From Bdellovibrio bacteriovorus (GTDB taxonomy: Bacteria > Bdellovibrionota > Bdellovibrionia > Bdellovibrionales > Bdellovibrionaceae), in NCBI RefSeq assembly GCF_001592755.1, contig NZ_LUKF01000001.1, forward strand, positions 509,189 through 573,188: DNA of 64,000 nt, given 5' to 3'. The notes under the pieces were generated by a model. It saw nothing but the letters and a program-made list of their open reading frames with translations, did not search any database and was not told where the DNA came from. Each line of letters opens with the position of its first letter. The stretch's first letter is position 1. The position numbers and the translations under genes were made by a program. Positions 45,475 through 58,970 of this stretch are shown here, piece by piece.

Positions 45475-47115
45475 TTACTTCTTCGCCTTAGCAACAACTG
45501 CAGGTGCAGGAGCTGGCGACTTATCACGCATAATCAACCATTGTTGAATGATACCGAACAAAGTGGAGACAACCATATAAAGAGTCAAACCACTTGGAAG
45601 CTGCAACATGAACAATGAGAACACAACCGGCAAGAACAACATGATTTTTGCCTGCATCGGATCCATCGTTGATGGCGTGATCTTTTGTTGAATGAACATG
45701 AACACGGACATCAATACTGGCAATACATAGAACGGGTCATGCGCACTTAGATCGTGGATCCAAAGCACGAACGGAGAATTATAAAGCTCAATACTTGAAC
45801 CGATAACACGATATAGAGCGAAGAAAACCGGAATCTGCAAAAGCATCGGCAAACAGCCACCTAGTGGGTTCGCGCCGTTTTGTTTCATCACAGCCATCAT
45901 CTCTGTATTCAAACGCATTGGATCGTCTTTATACTTTTCACGAAGGTTTTGGATGATAGGTTGAACCTTTTGCATCGCCTTCATGGATTTGAAAGACATG
46001 ATATTGAAAGGAAGAACACACAGACGAACCAAAAGCGTCAGAAGAATGATCGCAAAACCCCAGTTACCCACCATTGAGTGGAAAGCCTTCATCACATAAA
46101 GAAGAGGGCGCGCGATAAAACCAAAGAAACCGAAATCAATGATCTGCGCAAGTTCTGGATCTACGGCTTTTAAAGCGTCGATGGATTTAGGACCCGCATA
46201 GAAAATTTCAGAGAAATTCATCTCTGACTTCAATTGTACCGGCTTATAAACTAGTTCTGCCAGAGCAGATTTATTTGCAACCTCAGAAGAAACTTTCACT
46301 TCAGGAATGATTTCTGATTTATCAAGAATCGCAGCTGCAAAGTATTGAGAGCTTACTGACAAGATAGAAGTAGATTGGAACTGCTGAACAACGTTTTCTT
46401 TTGCGTTGCTAAAGTTCACAGTCTCATGAGTCCCACCAGAATGAACGATGAAGAAATCTTGATGCTCGTATGATGGGAAGAAGAATGAAGAAGAACCTTT
46501 CACGTGCACAGTTTCAGGAATCATCAAAGAGAAGCCCTTTTTAAAGTCTTCAGTTGGATTTGAAACAGTGATTGTATTTGTGAAAGATGAATTTTCTGGA
46601 TTGAATTTTAATTCTCTTTTCACTGTTGTTGCACCGACAGCCGCAGTTCCAACATAGTGGCCAGGAGCTTCTTCAACCACGTTGAAAGTCACAGGTTTTT
46701 CATCCCCTGCCCAACGCATTTCAAACATCGCAAGTTTGTCAGATTGACCAATCTTGATGTTGTTCTTTTCTTTATCCTGGTAGTTATTCACCGTGAAGTT
46801 CTTAAGACCCATCCCGTGATTAGTCAGAGCAAAAGAGACTTTATCAGTTTTGAAATTGAAGATTTGTTCTTGAGCTTCAGGAGCCGCTACGACTTCAGAT
46901 TTAGTTTCGATCGCGCTACCTGGAGTGGCAGTTGCTGCAGGAGTCGCAGCTGATTCTGTTTTCTGAGCTTCTGTTTGCTCAGTTTTTGGTTGGTTATATC
47001 CTGGATATTTTTTGCCAAGATATGTCTGCCAACCGAAGTACACGATAGCAACAGCGGCTACGGCAATAAGTGTTTTAGGATCAAAGAAGGAGGGGTTGTC
47101 ATTCTTTTGTTGCAT
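45475..47115 (-). CDS. yidC: YidC membrane protein insertase
   Basis: A protein of 546 residues in the Gram-negative form. An N-terminal anchor (LIAVAAVAIVYFGWQTYLG) is followed by an Ala/Thr/Glu linker, the large periplasmic P1 beta-supersandwich (about 90-330), and the conserved five-helix insertase core with GNWGFAIILLTLLVRL, PFNIMSFKSMKAMQKVQP and GGCLPMLLQIPVFFALYRV. It inserts and folds inner-membrane proteins. The ATG at 47115 has AAGGAAG upstream. The frame is open 12 codons further. Confidence 0.97.
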   Translation of the reverse strand: MQQKNDNPSFFDPKTLIAVAAVAIVYFGWQTYLGKKYPGYNQPKTEQTEAQKTESAATPAATATPGSAIETKSEVVAAPEAQEQIFNFKTDKVSFALTNHGMGLKNFTVNNYQDKEKNNIKIGQSDKLAMFEMRWAGDEKPVTFNVVEEAPGHYVGTAAVGATTVKRELKFNPENSSFTNTITVSNPTEDFKKGFSLMIPETVHVKGSSSFFFPSYEHQDFFIVHSGGTHETVNFSNAKENVVQQFQSTSILSVSSQYFAAAILDKSEIIPEVKVSSEVANKSALAELVYKPVQLKSEMNFSEIFYAGPKSIDALKAVDPELAQIIDFGFFGFIARPLLYVMKAFHSMVGNWGFAIILLTLLVRLCVLPFNIMSFKSMKAMQKVQPIIQNLREKYKDDPMRLNTEMMAVMKQNGANPLGGCLPMLLQIPVFFALYRVIGSSIELYNSPFVLWIHDLSAHDPFYVLPVLMSVFMFIQQKITPSTMDPMQAKIMLFLPVVFSLFMLQLPSGLTLYMVVSTLFGIIQQWLIMRDKSPAPAPAVVAKAKK

Positions 47116-47383
47116 GGATACTTCCTTTTTGAGGAACCGGATCGTACCCATAAGGCCCGCCCGGACGACATTTACATACTCTCTTCGTGATTAACCAAAG
47201 AGCTTTATGAGTATGATGAGTTTGAATGGCCTCTAATGCGTAGGCGGAACAACTAGGTTCAAAGCGACAAGAACCACCCAAATGAGTAGTCCCTAATGTT
47301 CGATAAGCCCCGATAAATAACCAAAGCACGGCCTTAGATATTTTTTCGAAGGACTTCCAAACCACGATCCAAAGCTTTGACAA
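47099..47383 (-). CDS. yidD: YidD, membrane protein insertion efficiency factor
   Basis: A small basic protein of about 94 residues with the family core GAYRTLGTTHLGGSCRFEPSCSAYALEAI, then WLITKRVCKCRPGGPYGYDPVP, including the conserved cysteines. YidD lies at the membrane and helps YidC. The start is uncertain: a TTG at 47383 with GAGGAA nearby, or a GTG at 47365. The open frame reaches 47473 but the extra residues are not YidD-like. It overlaps rnpA by about 50 nt and yidC by 17 nt. Confidence 0.85.
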   Translation of the reverse strand: MSKLWIVVWKSFEKISKAVLWLFIGAYRTLGTTHLGGSCRFEPSCSAYALEAIQTHHTHKALWLITKRVCKCRPGGPYGYDPVPQKGSIHATKE

Positions 47384-47693
47384 ATTCCTCGTGTGGGAGG
47401 CCTTTATAAAAGTTTGTATCAATAGGTTTAAAGATGATGTTGATGTCGGCTTCAATAGGTTTTCCCGCCACAAGTGAAGCCCTGAAATATTCCCGTGACC
47501 AACGTTTCAATTTATTTCGAACAACTGCCGAGCCGATTTTACGACTGGCCGTAACTCCGAAACGCAACTGACCCACAGAGTTCTTCTGATAATTCAGAAG
47601 CAACCATTTAGTAGGCCAGTATCTTTTTCCCGTTTGTTTTAGAGAGAGAAAATCAGAACTTCGCTTAATAACTAGTGGAGAACTATTTTCCAC
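47334..47693 (-). CDS. rnpA: RNase P protein component
   Basis: A protein of 119 residues with the RNA-binding helix [16 protein letters not shown] (the RNR motif) and [16 protein letters not shown] before it. It binds RNase P RNA and aids 5' maturation of tRNAs. The start is GTG at 47693, inside the last 11 nt of rpmH. No other start gives the family N-terminus ([13 protein letters not shown]). Confidence 0.94.
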   Translation of the reverse strand: MENSSPLVIKRSSDFLSLKQTGKRYWPTKWLLLNYQKNSVGQLRFGVTASRKIGSAVVRNKLKRWSREYFRASLVAGKPIEADINIIFKPIDTNFYKGLPHEEFVKALDRGLEVLRKNI

Positions 47694-47832
47694 CTGTAGA
47701 AACCGTCAAACGCTTTCTTCCTTTAGCGCGACGACGATTAAGAACTTCTTGGCCAGCTTTTGTAGCCATACGAGCGCGGAAACCGTGTGTAGTTTTACGA
47801 CGTTTATTTGAAGGTTGGTATGTACGTTTCAT
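47683..47832 (-). CDS. rpmH: 50S ribosomal protein L34
   Basis: A 49-residue protein read directly from the minus strand: [20 protein letters not shown], then [20 protein letters not shown], ending in a TGGK tail. This is a full-length L34 with every conserved position. GGGGAG precedes the ATG. It heads the rpmH-rnpA-yidD-yidC-jag cluster, divergent from dnaA, which is the classic origin-proximal arrangement. Confidence 0.98.
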   Translation of the reverse strand: MKRTYQPSNKRRKTTHGFRARMATKAGQEVLNRRRAKGRKRLTVSTGGK

Positions 47833-47904
47833 TACTCTTCTCCCCGGACAGAAAATTACGACGCTAAATGACGTCAGTTACATCTATATATGTATGCCAC
47901 AAAG

Positions 47905-47913
47905 TTGTTCACA
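47905..47913 (+). promoter_or_regulatory. DnaA-box-like site in the rpmH-dnaA spacer
   Basis: TTGTTCACA fits the relaxed DnaA box TTNTNCACA. It lies within the short palindrome AGTTGTTCACAACT between divergent rpmH and dnaA, where DnaA autoregulation is common. Confidence 0.4.
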
Positions 47914-48016
47914 ACTAGATACGTGGGGCACTAATAAAGCACGTTGCGGCAATAAGGTCAACTGTTGAAAACTTCAGCTCCCCTTGTTAAGACCTGCCCT
48001 GCTTGAGGGGAATCAC

Positions 48017-49432
48017 GTGGAGTTAAACTCGTCTTTTTGGACACTAATCAAAACCAAGATGAAAAGCCGGAACGATAACAATAAGTTATTGGATACCTGG
48101 CTAGACCCTATTGAATACGTGAATACCGCGGGTACTCAAGAGCGTCCCAGAATAATACTTGGGGTCCCAAATGCTCTTCACCAATATTTTGTGATTGAGA
48201 ACCTACAAGATAAAATTTACACAGAGATTTCCGATACTTACGGTAAGCCTTTCGAAGTCGAGTTTAGTATTACGGGGAACAAAGTAAATACTCATATCGA
48301 GACTTCTCACATCCCTGATGAGGTCATGGGTGGTACTGAAATCCTTCAAGCTCAGCTAGCTCGTGCTCAGAATATCCAGATTACTCAACCAAGGTCCGGG
48401 CAAGATGCGCTTAATCAGGAACTCACCTTCTCCACATTCGTTGTGGGTAAAAACTCTGAGTTCGCCCATGCGGCTTGTTTTAACGTCGCCCGCAATCCTG
48501 GAGCTGATGATTACAATCCACTCTATATATATGGACCGGTCGGAATGGGTAAAACGCATTTACTTCACGCCGCTGGGAACCATATTCGTGAGCAATATCC
48601 GCAACTTAGAATTACCTACATCTCGGCTGAACGCTTTATGAATGAATGTATCTCAGCGATTCGCCGCCACGAAATGGATAAGTTTCGTCAAAAATACCGT
48701 GAAAATTCAGACATCCTTTTGGTGGACGACGTCCAATTTATTGCTCGCGGTGAGGCGGTTCAGGAAGAATTCTTTCACACCGTCAACAGCTTCATCGATA
48801 GTCGTAAGCAAGTTATTTTGGCCAGCGACCGTATGCCGAAAGATATCCATGGTTTAGAAGACCGCAGTCGCACCCGTCTTGAGCGTGGTCTGATTGCTGA
48901 TATCACCATGCCTGATTTAGAAACGCGTATTGCGATTCTGCGTTATAAAGCCGAAAAATTTAACGTTCGTTTGCCGGAAGATGTTGTGAACTACATCGCA
49001 AGAATCTCGAAACGTTCAATCAGAGAGCTTGAAGGCAATCTTAAAAAGGTCAAAATGTTCTCGGAACTACAAGGCCTGCCGATTGATCATGAGCTCGTTA
49101 AACGCATTCTTTCGCACCATGAAACGCAATCAACGATCTCTGTTGAAGAGATCATGAAGCTTGTGGCTGATCATTTTAAAGTGCGTGTTTTGGATCTTAA
49201 ATCCTCGACTCGCGCCAAACCAATTGTCGTTCCACGTCAAATTGCGATGTATTTGATAAAGAAGTTCTTAGATAAATCTTTGGTGGATATCGGGAAGGCT
49301 TTTGGCGGAAAAGATCACACTACGGTGATGAATGCCCTAGAACGCGTCAAGAATCTACAATCCACGGATCAAGATATTTCTAAAGATATCGAAGATTTAG
49401 AACAGAGAATCCACAATATCACAGGGGTGTGA
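48017..49432 (+). CDS. dnaA: Chromosomal replication initiator DnaA
   Basis: A protein of 471 residues. Domain I (about 1-75) includes FWTLIKTKM and the IEYVN region. A short linker is followed by the AAA+ domain III with Walker A GPVGMGKTHL and Walker B ILLVDDVQFI, and by domain IV with the DNA-binding signature GGKDHTTVMNALERV. It opens oriC. I use the GTG at 48017 with GAGGGG just upstream. The frame is open 11 codons further to a TTG. DnaA-box-like sites lie on both sides of the gene. Confidence 0.97.
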   Translation: MELNSSFWTLIKTKMKSRNDNNKLLDTWLDPIEYVNTAGTQERPRIILGVPNALHQYFVIENLQDKIYTEISDTYGKPFEVEFSITGNKVNTHIETSHIPDEVMGGTEILQAQLARAQNIQITQPRSGQDALNQELTFSTFVVGKNSEFAHAACFNVARNPGADDYNPLYIYGPVGMGKTHLLHAAGNHIREQYPQLRITYISAERFMNECISAIRRHEMDKFRQKYRENSDILLVDDVQFIARGEAVQEEFFHTVNSFIDSRKQVILASDRMPKDIHGLEDRSRTRLERGLIADITMPDLETRIAILRYKAEKFNVRLPEDVVNYIARISKRSIRELEGNLKKVKMFSELQGLPIDHELVKRILSHHETQSTISVEEIMKLVADHFKVRVLDLKSSTRAKPIVVPRQIAMYLIKKFLDKSLVDIGKAFGGKDHTTVMNALERVKNLQSTDQDISKDIEDLEQRIHNITGV

Positions 49433-49659
49433 ATGTGGACTGTGGATAAGGTTGAGGAAAAAATTGGGGCTTAAAATGTGGATCCAAGTTACCCCCAAAA
49501 TCAACCGAGTTTAAGACGATTTATGCAGAGTCTTTATCCACAAGTGTTTTTTAGTGTTTACATGGGTTTAGGGGATTTGTTAGGTTTTCCACGCCCCTAC
49601 TACTACTACTAGTTATTTATATTAATAGTAATAGTTAATAAGAGGGCTCAAGAGGTTGT
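49433..49659. other. oriC: oriC-like region between dnaA and dnaN
   Basis: This spacer has two perfect DnaA boxes in opposite orientation, TGTGGATAA at 49441-49449 and TTATCCACA at 49534-49542, plus weaker copies at 49477 and 49585. TTTTCCACG at 49585-49593 is followed by CCC and then CTACTACTACTACTAG (49597-49612), a tract of DnaA-trio form, and an AT-rich stretch (49612-49640). The order box, GC spacer, trios, AT-rich DNA matches the basal unwinding module described for Bacillus. The gene direction flips in this area. Confidence 0.85.
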
Positions 49660-50765
49660 ATGAAACTTGAAATTGATAAAAGAGATTTATTAAGCCTTAT
49701 CGGAAAGACACAGAACATTGTTGAGAAGCGCAATACAATGCCCATTCTTATCAACGTTCTTTTGGAAGCTGACCAAAATGCTTTGAAAGTCTTTGCCACA
49801 GATTTGGAAGTCAGCCTTACTGACCAAACCAAGGTTCAAGTTCATCAGCCAGGTAAAGTGGCAGTATCTGCAAAAAGTCTTTTTGAAATCGCAAAAGAAC
49901 TTTCTGAAGGTCCCATTACTTTAATCAAAAAAGAAAACAACTGGTTGGAAATCAAGCAAGGGAAGTACACTTCAAAAATCGTAGGTATCTCTGCTGAAGA
50001 ATATCCGATCTTCCCAACATACAACTCTCAAGGTTTCATCAGCATCAGTGCCGGTGTGTTGAAAGAGATGATTGATAAAACAATCTACTCAGTTTCTAAC
50101 GATGAAACTCGTTACCACTTGAACGGTGTGTTCTTTGAACTTTCACCTCAAGGCGGATTTAAAATGGTGGCAACAGATGGTCACCGTATGAGTCTAGTGA
50201 ATAAACCACTTTCGGAAGTGAAAGTGGCAGCTACTCAAGGTGTTATCATTCCTCGTAAAGGTCTTCATGAAATCAAAAAGATTTTAGAAGGCATCGATGG
50301 CAATGTGGAAATCGCGATTGAAGGTTCTCAATTCGTACTTAAACATTCATCAACAATTTTGATGATTCGTTTGATCGAAGGAAAGTACCCGAATTATCAA
50401 CAATTTATTCCACAGAAACTTCCGCAAAAAGTGATGATCCACCGTGAAGCATTTTTGACTTCGCTAAAACGTGTATCACTTTTAGCGAACGTAAAATCCA
50501 AAGCGGTGTTATTGAATCTTTCAAACGGCCGCATGGAAATTTCTTCAAACAACCCAGAGCTTGGTGATGCGAAAGAAGAAATCGAAGTTGAATACGCAGG
50601 CGGAGAAATCAAAATCGGTTTCAACGCGAAGTATGTGACTGATATCTTGACGAGCATGAGCCAAGACAAAATTGATTTCGAATTGAATGATCATCTTTCT
50701 CCGGGATTGATCCGTCCTCACAACGACACGTCTTACACTTGCGTTGTGATGCCTATGAGAATCTG

Positions 50766-50766
<1 letters not shown>
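49660..50766 (+). CDS. dnaN: DNA polymerase III beta sliding clamp
   Basis: A protein of 368 residues with three repeated clamp domains. Recognisable parts are MKLEIDKRDLLSLI at the start, LNGVFFEL and MVATDGHRMSL in the second domain, and the C-terminal end SYTCVVMPMRI with the conserved M-P-M-R. It encircles DNA and tethers the polymerase. Its stop overlaps the recF start by one base (TGATG). Confidence 0.98.
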
Positions 50767-54358
<3,592 letters not shown>

Positions 54359-54384
54359 TTTTAGTTTTTTAAGTTGGTGAAGTT

Positions 54385-56868
54385 ATGGAAAATAATAATG
54401 AAGAAAAAGGCGTAACCCGCGTCGATGTCAGTAAGGAAATGCGTGATGCCTACCTTCAGTACTCGATGTCCGTTATCGTGGGTCGTGCCCTACCCGATGT
54501 TCGTGACGGTCTAAAACCTGTTCATCGCCGTGTCTTGTTTGCACAAAGTGAAATGAACAACCGACCTGGCAGACCTTACTTGAAGTCTGCTCGTGTGGTC
54601 GGAGACGTAATCGGTAAATACCATCCTCACGGTGACTCTGCGGTTTACGAAACTATGGTTCGTATGGCCCAGGATTTCTCTTTGAGATATCCACTTGAGG
54701 ATGGACAAGGAAACTTCGGTTCTATCGACGGTGATAGCGCGGCAGCTATGCGTTACACTGAGATCCGTATGACTCACCTTGCGGAAGAACTTCTGCAAGA
54801 TATCGATAAAGAAACTATTCCATTCGGACCGAACTACGACGACTCTTTGCAGATTCCTCTAGTTCTTCCTGCGAAGTTCCCAAATCTTTTGGTGAACGGT
54901 TCTTCCGGTATCGCCGTTGGTATGGCGACAAATATTCCTCCGCACAATTTGGGCGAAGTGATTGATGGTTGTATTGAACTTATCAATAAACCTGAATGTA
55001 CTCTTGAAGACTTGATGGTTCACATTAAGGGCCCGGACTTCCCGTCTTACGGTGTGATCGCAGGTCGTGAAGGTATCTTGCAGGCCTATAAAAAAGGCCG
55101 TGGTATCATCACACTGAAAGCGGTTGCGGAAATTGTACCGGGTAAAGACCGTGAAGAGATCATCGTTACTGAGATCCCTTACCAAGTTAATAAAGCAAAA
55201 TTGATCGAAAGCATTGCAGACCTTGTTCGCGACAAACAAATTGAAGGTATCTCTGATATCCGCGATGAGTCTTCTCGTGAAGGTATGCGTATCGTGATTC
55301 AATTGAAACGCGGTGAAAACGCCAGCGTGATCTTGAATCGCCTTTACAAATATACGCAAATGCAAATCAGCTTGGGTATCATCATGCTGGCTTTGGATGC
55401 GAAAAACCAACCGGTTACTTTCGATCTTAAAGGCATGCTTGAAGCTTTCGTTGATCACCGTCGTGACGTTGTTACGAAACGTTGTATCTTCGAACTTAAA
55501 AAAGCCCAAGAGCGCGCGCACATTTTGGAAGGTTTGAAAAAAGCCCTGGATCACATCGAAGAAGTGATCAAAACGATCCGCGCTTCCAAAGAAGCGACGA
55601 CGGCTCGTGAAGCCTTGATGTCGAAATTTGAATTCTCAGAACGCCAAGCCGTTGCGATTCTTGAAATGCGTTTGCAACGTTTGACGGGTTTAGAACGTGA
55701 TAAAATCATCCAAGAACTTGCAGAGTTGATGAAACAAATCGACTGGTTGAAGTTCGTTCTTGCTGATGTTCGCGAAATTTACAAAATTATCGTGGGCGAA
55801 CTAGAAGATATTAAAAAACGTTACGCAGATCCTCGTCGTACTCAAATCCAAGGTAACCTTGATGATATTGAAGACGAAGATTTGATCGCTGATGAAGACA
55901 TGGTTGTCACTGTTACCAACACAGGTCTTATCAAACGTATGCCGACAGCTGAATACCGCGTGCAAAAACGTGGTGGTAAAGGCTTAAAAGGCATGGAAAC
56001 GAAAGAAGAAGACTACGTTACAGATCTATTCTCCGCTTCGACTAAGACTATGCTTCTTGTCTTCACGGACAAGGGTAAAGTTTACTGGTGTAAAGTGCAT
56101 AAACTTCCTCTAGGAAGCCGCACTTCTAAGGGTAAATCTTTGGCAAACGTCGTTCAGCTAGCAAGTGGTGAAAGTGTTCGTGCGATTCTTCCGGTGGATG
56201 AATTCAGCGAAAACAAATACGTTGTTATGTTGACTGAAAAAGGTGTGATTAAGAAAACATCTTTAGATTCATTCGCGAATCCAAGAGCCGCTGGTATCAT
56301 AGCTTTGACGACAGATCTTGAAGACGGCGTTATCGACGTTAAGATCTCTGACGGTCAAAGTGATATCTTCATTGCGACTAAAGAAGGTATGTCGATCCGC
56401 TTTAACGAAGCCGACGTGCGCGAAATGGGTCGTACGGCTCGTGGTGTGAAAGCTATCACTTTAGCTAAAGACGACATCGTTGTGGCGATGGAAGTTTTAG
56501 AGAAAAACACGAAAGACACTATCTTGATGGTGACATCAAAAGGTTACGGTAAACGCTCTGAAACAGGCGAATACCGCATCCAATCTCGTGGTGGTGTTGG
56601 TATTATCACTCAGAAAACGACGGAAAAAGTGGGCGTGGTTATCGGTACGAAGAAAGTTTCAGAAAAAATGGAACTTATTCTTTCCACTGATAAAGGACAA
56701 GTTATCCGCATGAAAGTGACGGACATCTCTGTTCTAGGACGCAACACTCAAGGTGTCCGTTTGATCAATATCGATGAAAAAGAAGAAACCGTGACAGGTG
56801 TTGCAGTCGTTGAAGAAGATGATGCAACTGAAGAATCAACACCGGCTCCGGCAGGAGTCACTCACTAA
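54385..56868 (+). CDS. gyrA: DNA gyrase subunit A
   Basis: A protein of 827 residues. The breakage-reunion domain contains [20 protein letters not shown] (quinolone region, with Ser kept and Glu at the second hotspot) and the catalytic Y124 in [11 protein letters not shown]. The C-terminal half has the repeated beta-pinwheel blades and the GyrA box RGGKGLKGM. It lies 26 nt after gyrB. Its last bases abut the TPR lipoprotein gene. Confidence 0.97.
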   Translation: MENNNEEKGVTRVDVSKEMRDAYLQYSMSVIVGRALPDVRDGLKPVHRRVLFAQSEMNNRPGRPYLKSARVVGDVIGKYHPHGDSAVYETMVRMAQDFSLRYPLEDGQGNFGSIDGDSAAAMRYTEIRMTHLAEELLQDIDKETIPFGPNYDDSLQIPLVLPAKFPNLLVNGSSGIAVGMATNIPPHNLGEVIDGCIELINKPECTLEDLMVHIKGPDFPSYGVIAGREGILQAYKKGRGIITLKAVAEIVPGKDREEIIVTEIPYQVNKAKLIESIADLVRDKQIEGISDIRDESSREGMRIVIQLKRGENASVILNRLYKYTQMQISLGIIMLALDAKNQPVTFDLKGMLEAFVDHRRDVVTKRCIFELKKAQERAHILEGLKKALDHIEEVIKTIRASKEATTAREALMSKFEFSERQAVAILEMRLQRLTGLERDKIIQELAELMKQIDWLKFVLADVREIYKIIVGELEDIKKRYADPRRTQIQGNLDDIEDEDLIADEDMVVTVTNTGLIKRMPTAEYRVQKRGGKGLKGMETKEEDYVTDLFSASTKTMLLVFTDKGKVYWCKVHKLPLGSRTSKGKSLANVVQLASGESVRAILPVDEFSENKYVVMLTEKGVIKKTSLDSFANPRAAGIIALTTDLEDGVIDVKISDGQSDIFIATKEGMSIRFNEADVREMGRTARGVKAITLAKDDIVVAMEVLEKNTKDTILMVTSKGYGKRSETGEYRIQSRGGVGIITQKTTEKVGVVIGTKKVSEKMELILSTDKGQVIRMKVTDISVLGRNTQGVRLINIDEKEETVTGVAVVEEDDATEESTPAPAGVTH

Positions 56869-56869
56869 G

Positions 56870-57667
56870 ATGGTCAGAGGCCTTCTGATTGTCTTAGTGC
56901 TGGCCCTCACCGCCTGCTCTTCCCAAGAGGAGGCGGATTATAAGCAAGCCCAAAAAGAAATAGCTCAGGAACATTACCGTATTGGCCTGAGCTATTTAGA
57001 TCGAGTCATCAAAAGAAATGCTCCGACAAAATATCCTTTAGAAGCCGCTCGCGAAGCTGCACGCATTTCGTTTTTTGAGATCAAAGATTTCAATAAAGCC
57101 GTTGATTATCATCATTTCATTGTTTTGCATTCCACCGACGAAAAAGAGCGCCTAGAATCGCAAAAGCAAATAGCGGCGATTTATTTTAATAATCTTCAGA
57201 ACTATCAGCAGTCGATCATTGAATATAGTAAGCTTCAACAGATGCCTCACACGGATCTAGAGGCGGCTCAATATAAGATGAACATCGCGCGTGCTCAGTA
57301 CTATCAGAATAATTTCTTTCAAGCTGAGTCCGAGATTGATTCACTCTTAAAACTTAAAGGTGATGAAAACACTCGCTTTAGTGCTTTGATGTTAAAAGGA
57401 AATATCTTGGTCGCGCGCAAAGACTTCGCAAAAGCAGCAGAGATATTTAAAGAGCTCATTCAAAAGTATCCTGAAAAGGCGATTCAAGAAAACGTCGCGC
57501 TGACTTTGGCTGTTTGTTATGAAGAAAATTTGGATTTTAAGAGTGCCATTGCCGTTCTTGAAGCCCATAAAGAAAAATACAATCCACCTGAATACATCGA
57601 ACTTCGAATCAAGCGCATGCAAGAGCGCATGAAAAATGCTCCGGGAGCGAAAGGCTTTAGGAAGTAA
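56870..57667 (+). CDS. TPR lipoprotein
   Basis: A protein of 265 residues with a lipoprotein signal (MVRGLLIVLVLALTAC, lipobox LTAC, C16). The rest is helical and contains several tetratricopeptide-like repeats, for example HYRIGLSYLDRVIKRNAP, AAIYFNNLQNYQQSIIEYSK and AKAAEIFKELIQKYPEKA. It probably acts as an envelope scaffold (BamD/YbgF-like in form), but no specific function is visible. The start lies 1 nt after the gyrA stop, and its stop overlaps the next ATG by one base. Confidence 0.75.
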   Translation: MVRGLLIVLVLALTACSSQEEADYKQAQKEIAQEHYRIGLSYLDRVIKRNAPTKYPLEAAREAARISFFEIKDFNKAVDYHHFIVLHSTDEKERLESQKQIAAIYFNNLQNYQQSIIEYSKLQQMPHTDLEAAQYKMNIARAQYYQNNFFQAESEIDSLLKLKGDENTRFSALMLKGNILVARKDFAKAAEIFKELIQKYPEKAIQENVALTLAVCYEENLDFKSAIAVLEAHKEKYNPPEYIELRIKRMQERMKNAPGAKGFRK

Positions 57668-57891
57668 TGAAGAAGTATATAATTTTTGCATCCATGGGCT
57701 TTGAACTTGTCGGTTTGATCTTGGGGTGTTTTTACCTAGGGCAATTCCTCGATCAAAAGTATCAAACAAAAGGCCTTATCTTTGTGGGTTTGACCTTTGC
57801 GGCTTTGATTGGTTGGTTATGGAGAGTCATCTGGCTTCTTCGTAAGCTGCAAAAAGAGGATGAGAAGAATTCAGATTCCGACAAACCCTAG
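57667..57891 (+). CDS. AtpZ/AtpI-like small membrane protein
   Basis: A protein of 74 residues with two helices (FASMGFELVGLILGCFYLGQFLDQKY and LIFVGLTFAALIGWLWRVIWLL). The pattern G-x3-G with a DQKYQTK turn matches the short F0F1-ATPase assembly family AtpZ. These proteins help c-ring assembly or carry Mg/Ca. It begins the second ATP synthase cluster (57667-59291). Confidence 0.72.
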   Translation: MKKYIIFASMGFELVGLILGCFYLGQFLDQKYQTKGLIFVGLTFAALIGWLWRVIWLLRKLQKEDEKNSDSDKP

Positions 57892-57897
57892 GAAGCC

Positions 57898-58254
57898 ATG
57901 AAACCTATTTTAATAGCGCAAATCTTTGTGATCGTTCTTGGCGGCCTGCTTTTGCATCTTTTTTCCGCACCGCAACACGCGCTATCCTTTGTGGCGGGGT
58001 CTTCAACCATCTTTCTTAGCTTTTTATTACTGGGTTGGGGCTGGAGCCTTATCTTCCAGAAGAAATTGGTTGCCCTGTCTATCGGTATCATTGTATTTAA
58101 GTACGCGATTTTAGGGATTATTATCTTTAAGCTAACAGCCATGCCATGGTTCGATACCTTATGGTTCGCAATGGGGGTTGCTAGTTTTATTCTTTCAGCG
58201 TTTGTGTATGCGGTGAAAGAAGCCTTACGAGAGGGAAAAGACCATGTCATTTAA
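57898..58254 (+). CDS. ATP synthase I chain-like membrane protein
   Basis: A protein of 118 residues with four hydrophobic helices and a basic C-terminus (YAVKEALREGKD), the form of AtpI, the c-ring assembly factor encoded just before atpB in most bacteria. It lies 6 nt after the AtpZ-like gene and overlaps atpB by 11 nt. Sequence similarity to AtpI is weak by eye, so position carries much of the call. Confidence 0.65.
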   Translation: MKPILIAQIFVIVLGGLLLHLFSAPQHALSFVAGSSTIFLSFLLLGWGWSLIFQKKLVALSIGIIVFKYAILGIIIFKLTAMPWFDTLWFAMGVASFILSAFVYAVKEALREGKDHVI

Positions 58255-58933
58255 CTGGACACAACTCATTCCTGGTGTTGGTCACGAGTACGCACACGTT
58301 GCAACTCTTGGTGCCGCTACAGTAGCAACAATGGCTATCGGTATGGCAGCTCGCGCTTCACTTGGTAAAGGTGAAACGGCAGTTCTTCCAGCAAGCAAAT
58401 TCTCTCTTCGTGGCATCATGGAAATGTTGACCGAAATGATGGATGGACTTGCAGAGATGGTTATCGGTGAACACGGTAAACACTATGTTCCTTTCTTCAC
58501 TTCTGTTTTCTTCTTTATTCTTTTGAACAACTTGATCGGGATGATTCCAGGGATGACTCCTGCAACTGAAAACATCAACACGACATTCGGTTTCGGTGTT
58601 TTGATGTTCTTGTTCTATAACTTCCAAGGTGTGAAAGAAAACGGCGTGTTCGCTTATCTTAAACACTTCATGGGTCCGGTTCTTTTCCTTGCTCCTTTGA
58701 TGTTCGTGATCGAACTAGTTTCACACTTTGTTCGTCCGTTCTCTTTGGGTCTTCGTCTTGCGAACGTTATGATGGGTGACCACACAGTATTGTCTGTGTT
58801 CTTGGATCTAGTACCAATTGGTGTACCTATCCCATTCTACATCATGGGATTGTTCGTATGTTTTGTTCAGGCTTTTGTATTTACATTGCTTTCAATGGTC
58901 TACGTGGCATTCGCGATTGCACACGATCACTAG
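58244..58933 (+). CDS. atpB: ATP synthase F0 subunit a
   Basis: A protein of 229 residues with five or six helices. The essential arginine lies in PFSLGLRLANVMMGDH, and the loop FILLNNLIGMIPGMTPATENINTT is typical. The proton or sodium half-channels form between this subunit and the c-ring. GAGGG precedes the ATG inside the upstream gene. Confidence 0.95.
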   Translation: MSFNWTQLIPGVGHEYAHVATLGAATVATMAIGMAARASLGKGETAVLPASKFSLRGIMEMLTEMMDGLAEMVIGEHGKHYVPFFTSVFFFILLNNLIGMIPGMTPATENINTTFGFGVLMFLFYNFQGVKENGVFAYLKHFMGPVLFLAPLMFVIELVSHFVRPFSLGLRLANVMMGDHTVLSVFLDLVPIGVPIPFYIMGLFVCFVQAFVFTLLSMVYVAFAIAHDH

Positions 58934-58970
58934 AGAGCAAACTTAACCACTCATATTGAGGAGAAATCAC

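Noticed and set aside
48005..48025. A third parS near the dnaA start (ATCACGTGGAG)
   Set aside because: Only the CACGTG core is shared. The arms do not match, unlike the two perfect sites at 40259 and 40781.
54859..55554. A 231-codon minus-strand frame inside gyrA
   Set aside because: Shadow of gyrA, with no start signals or recognisable motifs.
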